A stretch of 64,000 nucleotides of DNA. Source: an uncultured Hyphomonas sp. GTDB lineage: Bacteria; Pseudomonadota; Alphaproteobacteria; Caulobacterales; Hyphomonadaceae. The notes under the pieces were generated by a model, which was given only the letters and a program-made list of their open reading frames with translations, did no database searches and was not told where the DNA came from. Numbering within the stretch: position 1 is the first letter of the stretch; every line of letters begins with the position of its first letter. Position numbers and translations under genes: made by a program. The stretch lies in NCBI RefSeq assembly GCF_963678195.1, contig NZ_OY782759.1:3603961-3667960 (forward strand), written 5' to 3'. Of this stretch, positions 1 through 8,514 are shown one piece after another.

Positions 1-194
1 CAGCCAGCTTCAGACTTGAAAACAAGGGAAAAAGGGAGCGCGGGGTGAAATGGTCTTCCTGCGCGCGGCCCTTTTAGCGACTTGTTTTACGTGGCTGCAA
101 GCCGGCCGGCCAAATCACCACGAACAGCGCATGTAGCGCCGCAAATGCCAGCGGGCAAGGCCTGCATTGCGCTGGCAAAGCAGGCATGGTCTAT

Positions 195-803
195 ATGCGC
201 CCCGTGACCTCCATCCTCCTGATCAACGGCCACCAGCCTTTCCCGACATCGCCGGGACGGCTGAACCGGGCTTTCTGCGACCGTGCAAAGGCGCATTTCG
301 AAGCACGCGGTGCCACCGTGCGAGAAGTCCGGACCGCTGAGCCGTGGGACACAGACCTTGAGGTGGACAACCAGCTCTGGGCAGACCTCATCCTCATGCA
401 GTTCCCGCTAAACTCGATGGGCTTGCCCTGGTCACTGAAACGCTATCTCGACGAAGTTTATACCGCGGGCATGGATGGGCGCCTTGCCCGGGGGGATGGA
501 CGGAGCCGGAAAGACCCCACACGGCAATACGGCTCCGGCGGAAAACTCCAGGGCAAACGCTACATGTTGTCGGTGACGATGAATGCGCCCCGCACCGCGT
601 TCGATGATCCGGCCCAAAACCTGTTCGCAGGCCGCAGCCTCGATGATTTGCTGGCCCCGGTACACATCAATTTTGCTTTCTTCGCCCTGACGCCTTTGCC
701 CACCTTCGCCGCGCACGATGTCAGCAAGGCCCCTCAGATCGAAGCCGATCTCGACCGGTTCGATACGCACCTGCAGGCGCACGCATCAGACTTCGGATCT
801 TAA
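195..803 (+). CDS. mdaB: NAD(P)H quinone oxidoreductase, MdaB family
   Basis: Flavodoxin-fold (Flavodoxin_2) soluble flavoenzyme of about 202 residues. The family makes two-electron reductions of quinones with NAD(P)H and so limits redox cycling. The middle of the protein carries the MdaB hallmark GRSRKDP...QYGSGG followed by GKRYMLS and a TPLPTF motif near the end. Length matches E. coli MdaB (193 aa). ATG codons exist at 186 and 195 in frame; 195 is preferred because a weak AGG at 182-184 is better spaced for it. It converges on the GNAT gene with only 4 bp between stop codons. Function is by family resemblance. Confidence 0.85.
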   Translation: MRPVTSILLINGHQPFPTSPGRLNRAFCDRAKAHFEARGATVREVRTAEPWDTDLEVDNQLWADLILMQFPLNSMGLPWSLKRYLDEVYTAGMDGRLARGDGRSRKDPTRQYGSGGKLQGKRYMLSVTMNAPRTAFDDPAQNLFAGRSLDDLLAPVHINFAFFALTPLPTFAAHDVSKAPQIEADLDRFDTHLQAHASDFGS

Positions 804-807
804 AGTC

Positions 808-1260
808 CTAGCCCAGCGGATGCACGAGATGCGGCAGGGTCCGGCCCGGAATGGAGCCGGATTTGGCCGTGCCGCTGCGCACGGCGCCGAGGCCTTCATA
901 AAAGGCGGCGGCGTCCGGGTCTGAATCGATCAGCAAATTCTTCGCGCCGTTATCCCGCGCGACCCGGCAGGCCCAGACATAGAGCAGCTTGCCCGTCCCC
1001 TCCCCCAGCCGGTCAGGCTCCACGAACAGCTTTTCAAGCACGGCATCCTCGCCCTGTTTCGACAGCTGCACGAGCCCCGCAATGCCGCGCTTGTCCTCGG
1101 CCAGCATGATTGCATCTTCGGCCAGATCTTCCGGCGTAACGGTCAACTCGCCCTCAAAGGCTTTCAGCATGTCCTCGGAATAGCCCCAATGCGCCTTGGA
1201 CCGCAGGCAGAGGCCGGAGAGGGCGGCGAGTTCGCCGGATTTCGGTTCACGCAGAATCAT
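808..1260 (-). CDS. GNAT family N-acetyltransferase
   Basis: About 150 residues with the GNAT fold order: an N-terminal REPKSGELAAL start typical of the family, a central acetyl-CoA loop (PDRLGEGTGKLLYVWA, a variant of Q/RxxGxG/A), and a C-terminal AAAFYEGLGA motif that closes the domain. The substrate cannot be told. The ATG at 1260 is chosen because the family-like sequence begins there and a longer reading would run through the SOS promoter of the divergent polymerase gene. Probably monocistronic. Confidence 0.82.
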   Translation of the reverse strand: MILREPKSGELAALSGLCLRSKAHWGYSEDMLKAFEGELTVTPEDLAEDAIMLAEDKRGIAGLVQLSKQGEDAVLEKLFVEPDRLGEGTGKLLYVWACRVARDNGAKNLLIDSDPDAAAFYEGLGAVRSGTAKSGSIPGRTLPHLVHPLG

Positions 1261-1311
1261 GGGGAGCCTCGCTTCCAAATAAACTGGCCGCTTGACTCCG
1301 GCACACAAAAT

Positions 1312-1326
1312 GTTCTCTTTATGTTC
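1312..1326 (+). promoter_or_regulatory. LexA (SOS) box, GTTC-N7-GTTC
   Basis: The bases GTTC at 1312-1315 and GTTC at 1323-1326 are separated by exactly seven bases. This direct repeat is the established LexA operator of alphaproteobacteria. It lies 25 bp upstream of the preferred start of the Y-family polymerase and in the gap shared with the divergent GNAT gene. A TTGACT hexamer at 1292-1297 could be the -35 element. The call is a match to a published consensus, not a binding result. Confidence 0.75.
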
Positions 1327-1350
1327 ACGTTCGTTTTCCGGGTCTGTCCG

Positions 1351-2616
1351 ATGCGCCTGCCAACTGAAATCGAGTCTCTGTATATCGACTTCGATGCCTT
1401 CTTCGCAAATGCCGAAAAGCAATTGCGGCCGGAACTGCGCGGCCGGCCGGTGGGGGTGATCCCGCTGGAGTCCGAATATTCAGGCCTGATCGCCTGCTGT
1501 TACGAAGCGAAGGCCTATGGTATCCGGCGCGGCACATCGGTGCGGGAAGCACGGGCACTGTGCCCCGGCATCGCCCTGCCGGTCGCCCGCCACGATGAGT
1601 ATGTGAAACTGCACCACAGGATCCTGGAGGAGCTGGACCGGCATGTGCCGGTGCGCAAAGTGTGGTCTGTGGACGAAATGGAGTGCGCGCTGATCGGCTC
1701 CGAACGGCGGCGGAGCGAGGACATCGCGCTCAGCATCCGCTACGGCCTGAAGGAGGCTATCGGGCCATGGCTGACGGCCTCCATCGGCCTTGCGCCGAAC
1801 CAGTTCCTGGCCAAGGTCGCCGCGGAAATGAACAAGCCGGAAGGCCTGATCGTGCTGCGCCCGGAAGACCTGCCCGGCCCGCTATTCGATCTGGAGCTGC
1901 AGGACCTTCCCGGCATATCAGGCCGGATGTATACGCGCCTCGGCAAGGCCGGTGTGTTCACGGTGGAACAGTTGTGGCACCTCTCCCCCAAACAGGCCCG
2001 CGCAATCTGGAATAGTGTGGAAGGCGAGCGGATGTGGGCACAGCTGCACGGCTATGCCGTCTCCCGGCCGGAAACCGAGCGGCGGATGTTCGGGCACGGA
2101 CGGGTTCTCTCCGGTGAGTGGCGCCAGCCACTGAAGGCGCGGGACTGCCTGCGCCTTCTGACGGCGAAGGCGGCCCGGCGCCTGCGCCGCGAGAATTATC
2201 TCGCCCGCGCCATTCATGTGTCCATCGGCGCACAGGACGGCCAGCGGTGGAGCGGCGATACCGGCTTCTCCCCCGCCCGGGACGATCATACTTTCCTGCA
2301 GCATACCTCTGTCCTGTTCGATGCCGGGATGAAAGCGCTGGGTTCACGGCAGCTATCGAAAGTTTCAGTCTTCCTGCACCAGATCAGCCGGCCGGGCGAA
2401 ACCAGCGGCGACCTGTTCGAACAGGCATGCTGCGCAACGGACCGCGCCCGCTGGGAACGGGTGACGGATGCGATAGATGCGCTCAATGCCCGAAATGGCG
2501 CTTGCGTCGTCTCGCTTGGCCCCCACAAGGAGCCGCCTGGCGGCTATGCCGGGGCGAAAATTGCCTTCGGCCGGGTGCCGGACCTGAATGATTTCCTCAC
2601 CGCCCCTGCAGACTGA
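1351..2616 (+). CDS. Y-family DNA polymerase (DinB/Pol IV-like)
   Basis: Translesion polymerase of about 421 residues. The palm begins YIDFDAFFA (metal ligand D13, steric gate F18), the second catalytic pair is D108-E109 in SVDEME, and palm/thumb sequence ASIGLAPNQFLAKVAAEMNKP is diagnostic of the UmuC/DinB family. A helix-hairpin-helix (LQDLPGISGRM) precedes the little finger. The usual SxDEAYLD is SVDEMECA here, so this is a divergent subgroup and the symbol is left blank. ATG 1351 is preferred over ATG 1321, because the latter lies inside the LexA box. I see no clear C-terminal beta-clamp peptide. Likely induced by DNA damage. Confidence 0.88.
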   Translation: MRLPTEIESLYIDFDAFFANAEKQLRPELRGRPVGVIPLESEYSGLIACCYEAKAYGIRRGTSVREARALCPGIALPVARHDEYVKLHHRILEELDRHVPVRKVWSVDEMECALIGSERRRSEDIALSIRYGLKEAIGPWLTASIGLAPNQFLAKVAAEMNKPEGLIVLRPEDLPGPLFDLELQDLPGISGRMYTRLGKAGVFTVEQLWHLSPKQARAIWNSVEGERMWAQLHGYAVSRPETERRMFGHGRVLSGEWRQPLKARDCLRLLTAKAARRLRRENYLARAIHVSIGAQDGQRWSGDTGFSPARDDHTFLQHTSVLFDAGMKALGSRQLSKVSVFLHQISRPGETSGDLFEQACCATDRARWERVTDAIDALNARNGACVVSLGPHKEPPGGYAGAKIAFGRVPDLNDFLTAPAD

Positions 2617-2666
2617 CGCTAGGCGAGGACTTGCGGGCCGGCCCAATCCCGCCTTCTCTGCCCTTC

Positions 2667-2672
2667 AGGAGG
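2667..2672 (+). promoter_or_regulatory. Strong ribosome binding site for the NMO-like gene
   Basis: AGGAGG sits eight bases before the ATG at 2681. It decides the start: an in-frame upstream reading from 2588 would overlap the polymerase gene and has no such site. Confidence 0.7.
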
Positions 2673-2680
2673 AAACAAAT

Positions 2681-3619
2681 ATGAGCGCAAAGCCCGTCCC
2701 GACCCGCATTACCGACATGCTCGGTATCGAAAAACCCATCATCCAGGCTGCCATGGGCTGGATCGCCCGGTCGCAATTGTCGTCCGCCGTCTCCAATGCC
2801 GGCGGCATGGGCATCATCGAAACCTCTTCCGGTGAGCTGGATGCCGTGCGGGAGGAGATCAAGAAGATGAAAACGCTGACGGACAAGCCATTCGGCGTGA
2901 ACGTGGCGCAGGCTTTCGTGCGCGATCCGGACATCATCCAGTTTGTGATCGACCAGGGAATCAAATTCGTCACGACCTCTGCGGGCGACCCGATGAAATA
3001 TACCGGCATGCTGAAAGAGGCGGGCCTCACCGTGTTCCACGTCGTGCCGTCACTTCAAGGCGCGATGCGCGCCATCGAAGCGGGCGTTGACGGGCTGATC
3101 GTAGAGGGCGGCGAAGGCGGCGGCTTCAAGAACCCGAAGGATGTCGCCTCGATGGTGCTGATCCCGCAGGTCTGCGAAGCGGTGGACGTGCCGGTGGTCG
3201 CTGCTGGCGGCATAATGGACGGGCGGACCATGGCGGCGGCTTTCTGTCTTGGGGCCGAGGGCGTGCTGATGGGCACGCGTATTCTCTCCTCCGCGGAAAG
3301 CCCGGTGCACCAGAACTGGAAGGATGCCATCGTGGCAGCAGACTCCACCGATACTGTTTTCCTTAATCGCTCCGGCCCCGGCCCCGCCCTGCGCGCGCTG
3401 CGCACGGAGCGGACGGACCGCATCCAGAAGGAAGGCGTCGACAATATTTTCGGAGAATTTGCGGGCACGCAGGATGTTTACTTCGGCGGCAACCTTGAGG
3501 CCGGCATCGCCCTGACCGGGCAGGTCGCCGGGCGCATCACGGACGTGAAACCCATTGCGCAGATTTTCGAAGAGACGATCGAGGAATACTACCGCGTGGT
3601 ATCCGGGCTGCCCCGCTAA
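2681..3619 (+). CDS. Nitronate monooxygenase / FabK-like flavoprotein
   Basis: TIM-barrel FMN enzyme of about 312 residues. It starts with the family pattern ITDMLGIEKPIIQAAMGWI, has VEGGEGGGF (phosphate/FMN loop; EGGEAGGH is more usual) and ends the barrel with AAGGIMDGRTMAAAFCLGAEGVLMGT split over two strands. Members oxidise alkyl nitronates (2-nitropropane dioxygenase) or act as enoyl-ACP reductases. The histidine of the EGGEAGGH motif is Phe here, so the exact reaction is uncertain. It lies 64 bp after the polymerase gene and has its own strong RBS. Confidence 0.85.
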   Translation: MSAKPVPTRITDMLGIEKPIIQAAMGWIARSQLSSAVSNAGGMGIIETSSGELDAVREEIKKMKTLTDKPFGVNVAQAFVRDPDIIQFVIDQGIKFVTTSAGDPMKYTGMLKEAGLTVFHVVPSLQGAMRAIEAGVDGLIVEGGEGGGFKNPKDVASMVLIPQVCEAVDVPVVAAGGIMDGRTMAAAFCLGAEGVLMGTRILSSAESPVHQNWKDAIVAADSTDTVFLNRSGPGPALRALRTERTDRIQKEGVDNIFGEFAGTQDVYFGGNLEAGIALTGQVAGRITDVKPIAQIFEETIEEYYRVVSGLPR

Positions 3620-3628
3620 CACGCAGGA

Positions 3629-4174
3629 TCAGGGGTCCTGCAGGTCGCTGACCCAGTGGATCTCCGGATCCGCCAGCGAATGCATGCCTTTCAGCTCAAA
3701 GACGTTCTTATAGCCATAGCCGTAGAGATTGATGAAGGTCGGCACATTCAGAGCCAGCGGCGCGCTTTTCAGGATCACGGGCGCGATGTCGTCTTCGAAA
3801 TTGTTGTTGCAATAGATCAGGATGCGCGTGTCCTTCGACGGGATCACGGCGGCGAGCTTCTCGTCGGTGAAGTCAGAGAAGTTTACATTGATCGCGCCTT
3901 CGATATGGCCCATCGCATAGGCTTCGGCGCTGCGGGAATCGAGAATGATCGTGCCGGGTTCGGCTTTCATCTCATTAAACTGGATCAGAGAAACAAGATG
4001 CTGCTGGCGGTAGGCGGCCACTTCTTCGGAGACCCCGAGGAAGCCGTCATAATCGATGAAAGAGTCACGTTCCTGCGCATTCGCCGCCAGGCCGCATCCG
4101 ATGAACGTTGCGATGGTCAGAACACCAATCAGTGCATTCCGTATACGGCGGTTACTCTCACTTCCTGCGCTCAC
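3629..4174 (-). CDS. Exported rhodanese-domain protein
   Basis: About 181 residues. A GTG start at 4174 is chosen: it is preceded by AGGGAG and followed by a signal peptide (ALIGVLTIATFIGCGLAANA) with likely cleavage after ANA. The mature part has one rhodanese domain: IILDSRSAEAYAMGHIEGA and the active-site loop ILIYCNNNFEDD with its cysteine present. Periplasmic rhodaneses shuttle sulfane sulfur or act as redox carriers; the acceptor is unknown. Reading further upstream to 4570 would run antisense-free but into xerC coding sequence, so it is rejected. It sits 95 bp downstream of xerC on the same strand. Confidence 0.82.
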   Translation of the reverse strand: MSAGSESNRRIRNALIGVLTIATFIGCGLAANAQERDSFIDYDGFLGVSEEVAAYRQQHLVSLIQFNEMKAEPGTIILDSRSAEAYAMGHIEGAINVNFSDFTDEKLAAVIPSKDTRILIYCNNNFEDDIAPVILKSAPLALNVPTFINLYGYGYKNVFELKGMHSLADPEIHWVSDLQDP

Positions 4175-4269
4175 AGCGCGTCTCCCTTTGTCTGCTTGCC
4201 CCCTAATATCGCGCGCAATTGCGGCAGGATCAAGGGCAGGACATGCCGGGAATACGGAGTATGCCGCAG

Positions 4270-5169
4270 CTAGGCGCGCGGATGGGCCGCCGCATGGACC
4301 TCGCGCAGGCGGCTTGCATCGACGCCGGTATAGACCTGCGTGGTCGACAGCGAGGCGTGACCGAGCAGCGTCTGTATGGCGCGGAGGTCCGCCCCCGCCG
4401 CGAGAAGATGCGTCGCAAAAGCATGGCGCAGAGCGTGCGGCGTTGCCGTGTCCGGCAGGCCCAGCAGGCCGCGCAGCCGCTGGACGAGACCCTGGATCAG
4501 GCGCGGGTTCAGCGCGCCGCCCTTCGCCCCCCGGAACAGGGGCTGTGTACGCGTCAGCGCATAGGGGCATTGTTCCGCATAGAAATTGATCGCGTCACGC
4601 ACAGCCGGGATCAACGGCACAATTCGCACCTTGCCGCCCTTCCCCGTAATACGCAGGCGTTCCGGCGCTGGCACATCCGCGCCGGTGAGACTGAGCGCTT
4701 CGGAGATACGCAAGCCCGCCCCGTAGAGCAGCGACAGCACGGCCGCGTCGCGGGCATTGATCCAGGGCGCAACATCCGGATCGTCGGCGGCCTCTTCGAT
4801 CATGTCCTTCGCCGCCTCAGCCGAGACCGGCCGCGGCAGGCGCTTCGGCCGTTTCGGTCCCTGAAGGTACGCAACTTCCGCATTTTCGATGTCGAACGCC
4901 CGGTTCAGCCAGCGATACAGCGCCTTGATGGAAGAGAGCAGCCGCGCGACCGAGGCATCCGACAAGCCGTCGCGCCGGCGCTGGGCAATATGGGCGCGGA
5001 TGTCGCGGGCCTTCAGCTCGCCCAGCAATTTCGGGGTCGGCTCCTCACCCATATGATGGCGCAGGAAATTGAAAAATTCCGCCAGGTCCGAGCGGTAGGC
5101 CTCGACCGTCTTGGCGGCCATGCGGCGCTCATGGGAAAGATATTCGACAAAGGCGGGCAGCGTTTCCAT
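4270..5169 (-). CDS. xerC: Tyrosine recombinase XerC
   Basis: 299 residues, the normal length of XerC/XerD. N-terminal core-binding SAM-like domain (about 1-95) and a C-terminal catalytic domain with all expected residues visible: R154 (AGLRISEAL), the TGKGGKVR lysine loop, H245 and R248 (HALRHAFATHLL), H271 (LLGHASL) and nucleophile Y280 (TTQVYTGVD). It resolves chromosome dimers at dif together with XerD in the cytoplasm. No integrase-associated genes, att sites or phage genes are nearby, so this is the housekeeping recombinase rather than a phage one. XerC rather than XerD is the more likely of the two. Confidence 0.88.
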   Translation of the reverse strand: METLPAFVEYLSHERRMAAKTVEAYRSDLAEFFNFLRHHMGEEPTPKLLGELKARDIRAHIAQRRRDGLSDASVARLLSSIKALYRWLNRAFDIENAEVAYLQGPKRPKRLPRPVSAEAAKDMIEEAADDPDVAPWINARDAAVLSLLYGAGLRISEALSLTGADVPAPERLRITGKGGKVRIVPLIPAVRDAINFYAEQCPYALTRTQPLFRGAKGGALNPRLIQGLVQRLRGLLGLPDTATPHALRHAFATHLLAAGADLRAIQTLLGHASLSTTQVYTGVDASRLREVHAAAHPRA

Positions 5170-5217
5170 CCTGCCAGTCTCTCAAATCTGGCTTAAGGAG
5201 AAGTTGTCAGCGGTGCC

Positions 5218-5667
5218 TCAGGGCTCGTTGCCTTCCCAGTCGACGATCCAGTCTTCGGGATCTTCGTCAAAGACGGTGTCTTCCGACACGGTCCGGCCCC
5301 GGATGGAATTGCCTGTCGTGTGAACGCGGTTGCGGTCGCCGCAGACAAGATGGTGCCAGTTCGGCAGATCCTTGCCTTCCAGCACGAGCCGATAGGCGCA
5401 GGTGCGCGGCATCCATTTGATCTCGGCGACATTCTGCGGCGTCAGGATCACGCAATCCTCAACGATGTTCTTGCGGTTTTCATAGTCCATGCAGGCACAG
5501 GCCTGCCCGTCGAGCAGGCGGCAGTGCAGCTTTGTGTAGGCAATCTCGCCCGTGTCTTCGTCTTCCAGTTTGAGCAGGCAGCATTTGGCGCAGCCGTCGC
5601 AGAGCGACTCCCACTCGTCCGGCGTCATCTGTCCGAGCGTTTTCTGTTTCCAGAACGGCGCCGTCAT
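5218..5667 (-). CDS. YcgN family cysteine-cluster protein (UPF0260)
   Basis: 149 residues, cysteine rich. The N-terminus has CDGCAKCCLLK, then CRLLDGQACACMDY, a single Cys in EDCVIL and one in RTCAYRL, the layout of the YcgN/YkgJ zinc- or iron-binding family. Biochemical role is not established. The ATG at 5667 overlaps the TGA of the upstream mini-GNAT gene (ATGA), so translation is likely coupled. It is the third gene of a tightly packed three-gene operon. Confidence 0.85.
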   Translation of the reverse strand: MTAPFWKQKTLGQMTPDEWESLCDGCAKCCLLKLEDEDTGEIAYTKLHCRLLDGQACACMDYENRKNIVEDCVILTPQNVAEIKWMPRTCAYRLVLEGKDLPNWHHLVCGDRNRVHTTGNSIRGRTVSEDTVFDEDPEDWIVDWEGNEP

Positions 5668-5939
5668 GCCTGGACGGCCGACCATTCTGGCGTTTTCTCG
5701 ATCAGGGCGCTGGCGAACCAGCAACTGGACGAGACCATCTCACCGCTGGCGATGATATCCGCCATCGCTGCCTGGACGAGACGCTTGCCAAGACCGCGTC
5801 CGCCCAGTGGGCCCGGCACGATCGTGTGCGTGATGTGGACCTGTCCGTCACGCGGGCGCTCATAAGTGAGATAGGCCTCCAGGCCATTCTCGAAGTAAGA
5901 ATAGCGCATCCTGTTTTGGTCGTGGGTAATCTCGCTCAT
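5664..5939 (-). CDS. Mini-GNAT N-acetyltransferase, copy 2
   Basis: 91 residues, far shorter than a standard GNAT (about 150) but matching the compact YidJ/NATD1-like group. The acetyl-CoA loop is PLGGRGLGKRLVQAAM and the fold starts with SYFENGLEAYLTYERP. It ends with SSCWFASALIEKTPEW. The ATG at 5939 overlaps the stop of the upstream paralogue by 4 bp, and its own stop overlaps the next start, so all three genes are translationally coupled. The substrate is unknown; related proteins are generally uncharacterised. Confidence 0.8.
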   Translation of the reverse strand: MSEITHDQNRMRYSYFENGLEAYLTYERPRDGQVHITHTIVPGPLGGRGLGKRLVQAAMADIIASGEMVSSSCWFASALIEKTPEWSAVQA

Positions 5940-6223
5940 GCCAGAACGTCCTGCCATTCCTTGTGTTTTTCGATCTGCGCCTTCGCAAAGGGGCAGAGGG
6001 GGATGATCTTCAGGCCAGCCGCGCGGGCATCTTCGACGGCGCGCTGCACCAGTGCCACGCCAACCCCGCGCCCGCCAAGGGCTTTCGGCACACCGGTATG
6101 ATCGATGATGATACGGGAGGTGCCGGCCTTCGAATAGGTCATCTCGGCTTCATGGCCGTCGACGACGGTGACATACCGCCCGCCGGTTTCCCCGTCTTCC
6201 TTGCGGATGTCGAACACTTCCAT
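5936..6223 (-). CDS. Mini-GNAT N-acetyltransferase, copy 1
   Basis: 95 residues, paralogous to the gene that follows it. The same landmarks appear in order: GHEAEMTYSKAG, IIIDHTGVPKALGGRGVGVALVQ split across the beta4/CoA loop, then IPLCPFAKAQIEKHKEWQ. The CPFAKAQIEKHKEW ending is the signature of the YidJ/NATD1-type group. First gene of an operon with its paralogue and the YcgN-type protein. The two copies have diverged enough to suggest an old duplication. Confidence 0.82.
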   Translation of the reverse strand: MEVFDIRKEDGETGGRYVTVVDGHEAEMTYSKAGTSRIIIDHTGVPKALGGRGVGVALVQRAVEDARAAGLKIIPLCPFAKAQIEKHKEWQDVLA

Positions 6224-6281
6224 GGCCGTCTCCTGCTTCGCCTCCCCTATCTGGGCGGCGTGAACCTTCGGCGCAAGCGAA

Positions 6282-6306
6282 AGCCGCCCGGGGGCACCGG
6301 ACGGCT
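6282..6306 (-). terminator. Possible terminator after csbD
   Basis: A ten-base stem with one mismatch (6282-6291 against 6297-6306) and a five-base loop lies 23 bp past the csbD stop. The following T-run on the minus strand is only three bases, so efficient intrinsic termination is doubtful. Confidence 0.35.
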
Positions 6307-6328
6307 TGCTAGTCTTAATGGGCGCTCT

Positions 6329-6505
6329 TTATGACGCCTTGTCGACAGCATCCTTCGCATCGCCGACTTTGTCGCGGACTTCGCCTTCGGCCTTGTCCAT
6401 CTTGCCTTTCATTTCCAGGCTCTTGTCGCCGACGGCCTTACCGGTCGCTTCCTTGAGCGTCCCTTCGGCCTTCTTGGCAGCACCTTTCACATGTTCCTTA
6501 TCCAT
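6329..6505 (-). CDS. CsbD family stress protein
   Basis: 58 residues, highly charged, cytoplasmic. It has the CsbD pattern MDKEHVKGAAKKAEG, KEATGKAVGDKSLEMKGK and AEGEVRDKVGDAKDAV. CsbD-like proteins are abundant under general stress in many bacteria; their molecular role is unknown. The start at 6505 is fixed by AAGGAG a few bases upstream. The upstream region carries an EcfG-like promoter, which fits a general stress regulon. Confidence 0.88.
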   Translation of the reverse strand: MDKEHVKGAAKKAEGTLKEATGKAVGDKSLEMKGKMDKAEGEVRDKVGDAKDAVDKAS

Positions 6506-6553
6506 TGGGGGGTCTCCTTTCTTTCCCTGCCGCAATACTGCGGTCACTCAATC

Positions 6554-6578
6554 AACGTGCGACCGGGCAGAAAGGTCC
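6554..6578 (-). promoter_or_regulatory. EcfG-like general stress promoter of csbD
   Basis: On the minus strand GGACC (6574-6578), 16 bases, then CGTT (6554-6557). The alphaproteobacterial EcfG consensus is GGAAC-N16/17-CGTT, so there is one mismatch in the -35 element. It lies about 50 bp before the csbD start, a plausible promoter distance. Confidence 0.5.
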
Positions 6579-6657
6579 GAAGTTTCTGAGATAGATTGCC
6601 AGATGCGTGATCCTGCCCCCTGTTCAATTCGCGCGCGCGGGTCTACGCCCCCAGCCC

Positions 6658-8514
6658 ATGAGCCGCCTGCTGACACAGCCCGAGATCGACTGGAAGGATG
6701 ACGGCACGCCCGTCGCCCGAGCGGCGGGCGATGTCTATTTCACGGCCGGGGACGGCCTGGCCGAGACGCGTGCTGTCTTCCTGACGGGATGCGGCCTGCC
6801 GGACGCCTGGGCCGGGCGGGAGACATACACGATCGCGGAGACAGGCTTCGGCACGGGGCTGAACTTCCTCGCGGCCTGGGATCTCTGGCGCCAGACACGG
6901 CCTTCGCCCACGGCTTTTCTCCATTTTGTGAGCTATGAGGGCTTTCCGCTGGCCCGTGAGGACGCCGCGCGCGCCCTTTCTGGCTGGCCGGAGCTGGAAG
7001 CGCTGGCTGGCCAGCTGATCGCCGTCTGGCCGGGACCTGTACGCGGCGTACGGCATTTCATCTGGCCGGAAGACGGGGTGACGCTTACCCTTCACCTCGC
7101 TGATATTGCAGAGTCTTTCCCGGACAGCGTTTACCATGCCGACGCCTGGTTTCTCGACGGGTTCAGCCCCGCGAAGAATGAAGCCATGTGGGCACCGGAC
7201 CTGTTCAGGTGGGTAAGTGAACGCAGCGTACCGGGTGCGCCCGCCGCCACCTTTACCGTTGCAGGCGCCGTGCGCCGCGGATTGGCCGACGCCGGGTTTT
7301 CCGTCGCCAAAGCGCCCGGTCATGGCCGGAAGCGGGAGCGTCTGGAGGCGCGCCTCGCCACCCCGCCAGCGCCCGGGCCGGATGTTTTCGGGCTCAGCCG
7401 CCCCCTCCCCCGGGCGAACCGCGTCGCCATTCTTGGCGCAGGCATCGCCGGGGTGAGCGTCGCTCACGCCCTGAAACAGCTGGGCGCCGAGCCGGTGATT
7501 TTCGACCCGGCAGACGGCCCGGCAACCGGCGGCAGCGGCAATCCGATAGGGCTCGTCATGCCGCGCCTCGATGCCGGGGACACAGCGCAGGCCCGCCTCC
7601 TGATCGATGCCTACCTCGCCGCGCGCCATGCCTATCGGGGCCGGCCGGGCGTGACCGAAACAGAGGTTCGCCAGGTTCCGAAGGATGACGCGGAAACGGC
7701 CCGGTTTGAAAAATTGCTGGCCGACCCGCCCCTGCCGCTCGAAGATCTGGAAGCGCTTTCCGGCGGCGGCCTTCTGCACAAGCGGGCGCTGATCGTGGAG
7801 CCGGCGAAGCTGATCCCGTCCCTGCTGGACGGCATCGCGCAGCATTATGGCGAGGCGCCGGACGTGGATCTGGCCGCCCGGACCGTCAATGGCGCCGAGT
7901 TCGATGCCATCATCCTAGCCAATGGCATGGCCGCTGGAGCACTGCTGCCATGGCTCAGCCTGGAAGCCCGGATGGGCCAAGTGGATTTCACCGAAGGCCC
8001 GGCGGATGCGCCGCCTTTTGCGATGGCGAGCGGCACCTATGCGCTGGCCCTCGGCCGAAACCGGCTCTGGGGCGCGACCTTCGACAAGGTCACGCCGGAC
8101 ACCGTGCCATTCACGTCAGATACCGCCCGCGAAGAGAACCTGAAAGGGGTCGAAACGCTCTCGCCCTACTGGGTCCGTGACGCACACGGTGAAAACATCG
8201 CCTCCCGGGCCAGCCTGCGGGCGACGACAACCGATCGCCTGCCCCTGATCGGGGCGGCGCCCGATCATGATGCCTTTCTTGATGCCTTTGCCGGAATGCG
8301 AAAAGGGCGCCCCGCAGATGCGGACGCCCCTTTGCTGGATCGTGTTTTCATTTCGTCTGGCTTTGGAGCCCGGGGTTTTACCTGGGGCCCCTGGGCCGGG
8401 TCCATTCTCGCCGCCCGCCTCTGCGGCGCGCCTGCCCCGGCCAGCCGGTCCGCGCTGGAAGCGGTTGCCCCGGCGCGGCTCCTGCTGCGGGCGTTAAAGC
8501 GAGGTCGCGCCTAG
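6658..8514 (+). CDS. mnmC: Bifunctional tRNA mnm5s2U34 synthesis protein MnmC
   Basis: About 618 residues (E. coli 668). The N-terminal half is the SAM methyltransferase: [16 protein letters not shown] is the SAM loop and [17 protein letters not shown] the family signature. The C-terminal half is the FAD oxidoreductase with [17 protein letters not shown] (GxGxxG) and a final [15 protein letters not shown]. The oxidoreductase converts cmnm5(s2)U34 to nm5, which the methyltransferase half turns to mnm5(s2)U34 in certain tRNAs. ATG 6658 is chosen because [12 protein letters not shown] aligns with the known N-terminus. Its 3' end overlaps the convergent 69-aa gene by 21 bp. Confidence 0.9.
   Translation: MSRLLTQPEIDWKDDGTPVARAAGDVYFTAGDGLAETRAVFLTGCGLPDAWAGRETYTIAETGFGTGLNFLAAWDLWRQTRPSPTAFLHFVSYEGFPLAREDAARALSGWPELEALAGQLIAVWPGPVRGVRHFIWPEDGVTLTLHLADIAESFPDSVYHADAWFLDGFSPAKNEAMWAPDLFRWVSERSVPGAPAATFTVAGAVRRGLADAGFSVAKAPGHGRKRERLEARLATPPAPGPDVFGLSRPLPRANRVAILGAGIAGVSVAHALKQLGAEPVIFDPADGPATGGSGNPIGLVMPRLDAGDTAQARLLIDAYLAARHAYRGRPGVTETEVRQVPKDDAETARFEKLLADPPLPLEDLEALSGGGLLHKRALIVEPAKLIPSLLDGIAQHYGEAPDVDLAARTVNGAEFDAIILANGMAAGALLPWLSLEARMGQVDFTEGPADAPPFAMASGTYALALGRNRLWGATFDKVTPDTVPFTSDTAREENLKGVETLSPYWVRDAHGENIASRASLRATTTDRLPLIGAAPDHDAFLDAFAGMRKGRPADADAPLLDRVFISSGFGARGFTWGPWAGSILAARLCGAPAPASRSALEAVAPARLLLRALKRGRA

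Noticed and set aside
1-185. Gene upstream of mdaB
   Set aside because: Short frames on both strands without RBS or recognisable protein; treated as intergenic.
4175-4570. Upstream extension of the rhodanese gene to 313 residues
   Set aside because: It overlaps the 3' part of xerC in another frame and precedes a good GTG with RBS and signal peptide, so it is not coding.
4270-5169. xerC as a phage or genomic-island integrase
   Set aside because: No att repeats, tRNA, or phage genes nearby; sequence and length fit housekeeping XerC.
4219-5196. 325-residue frame opposite xerC
   Set aside because: Arg/Gln-rich complement of the recombinase gene with no domain.
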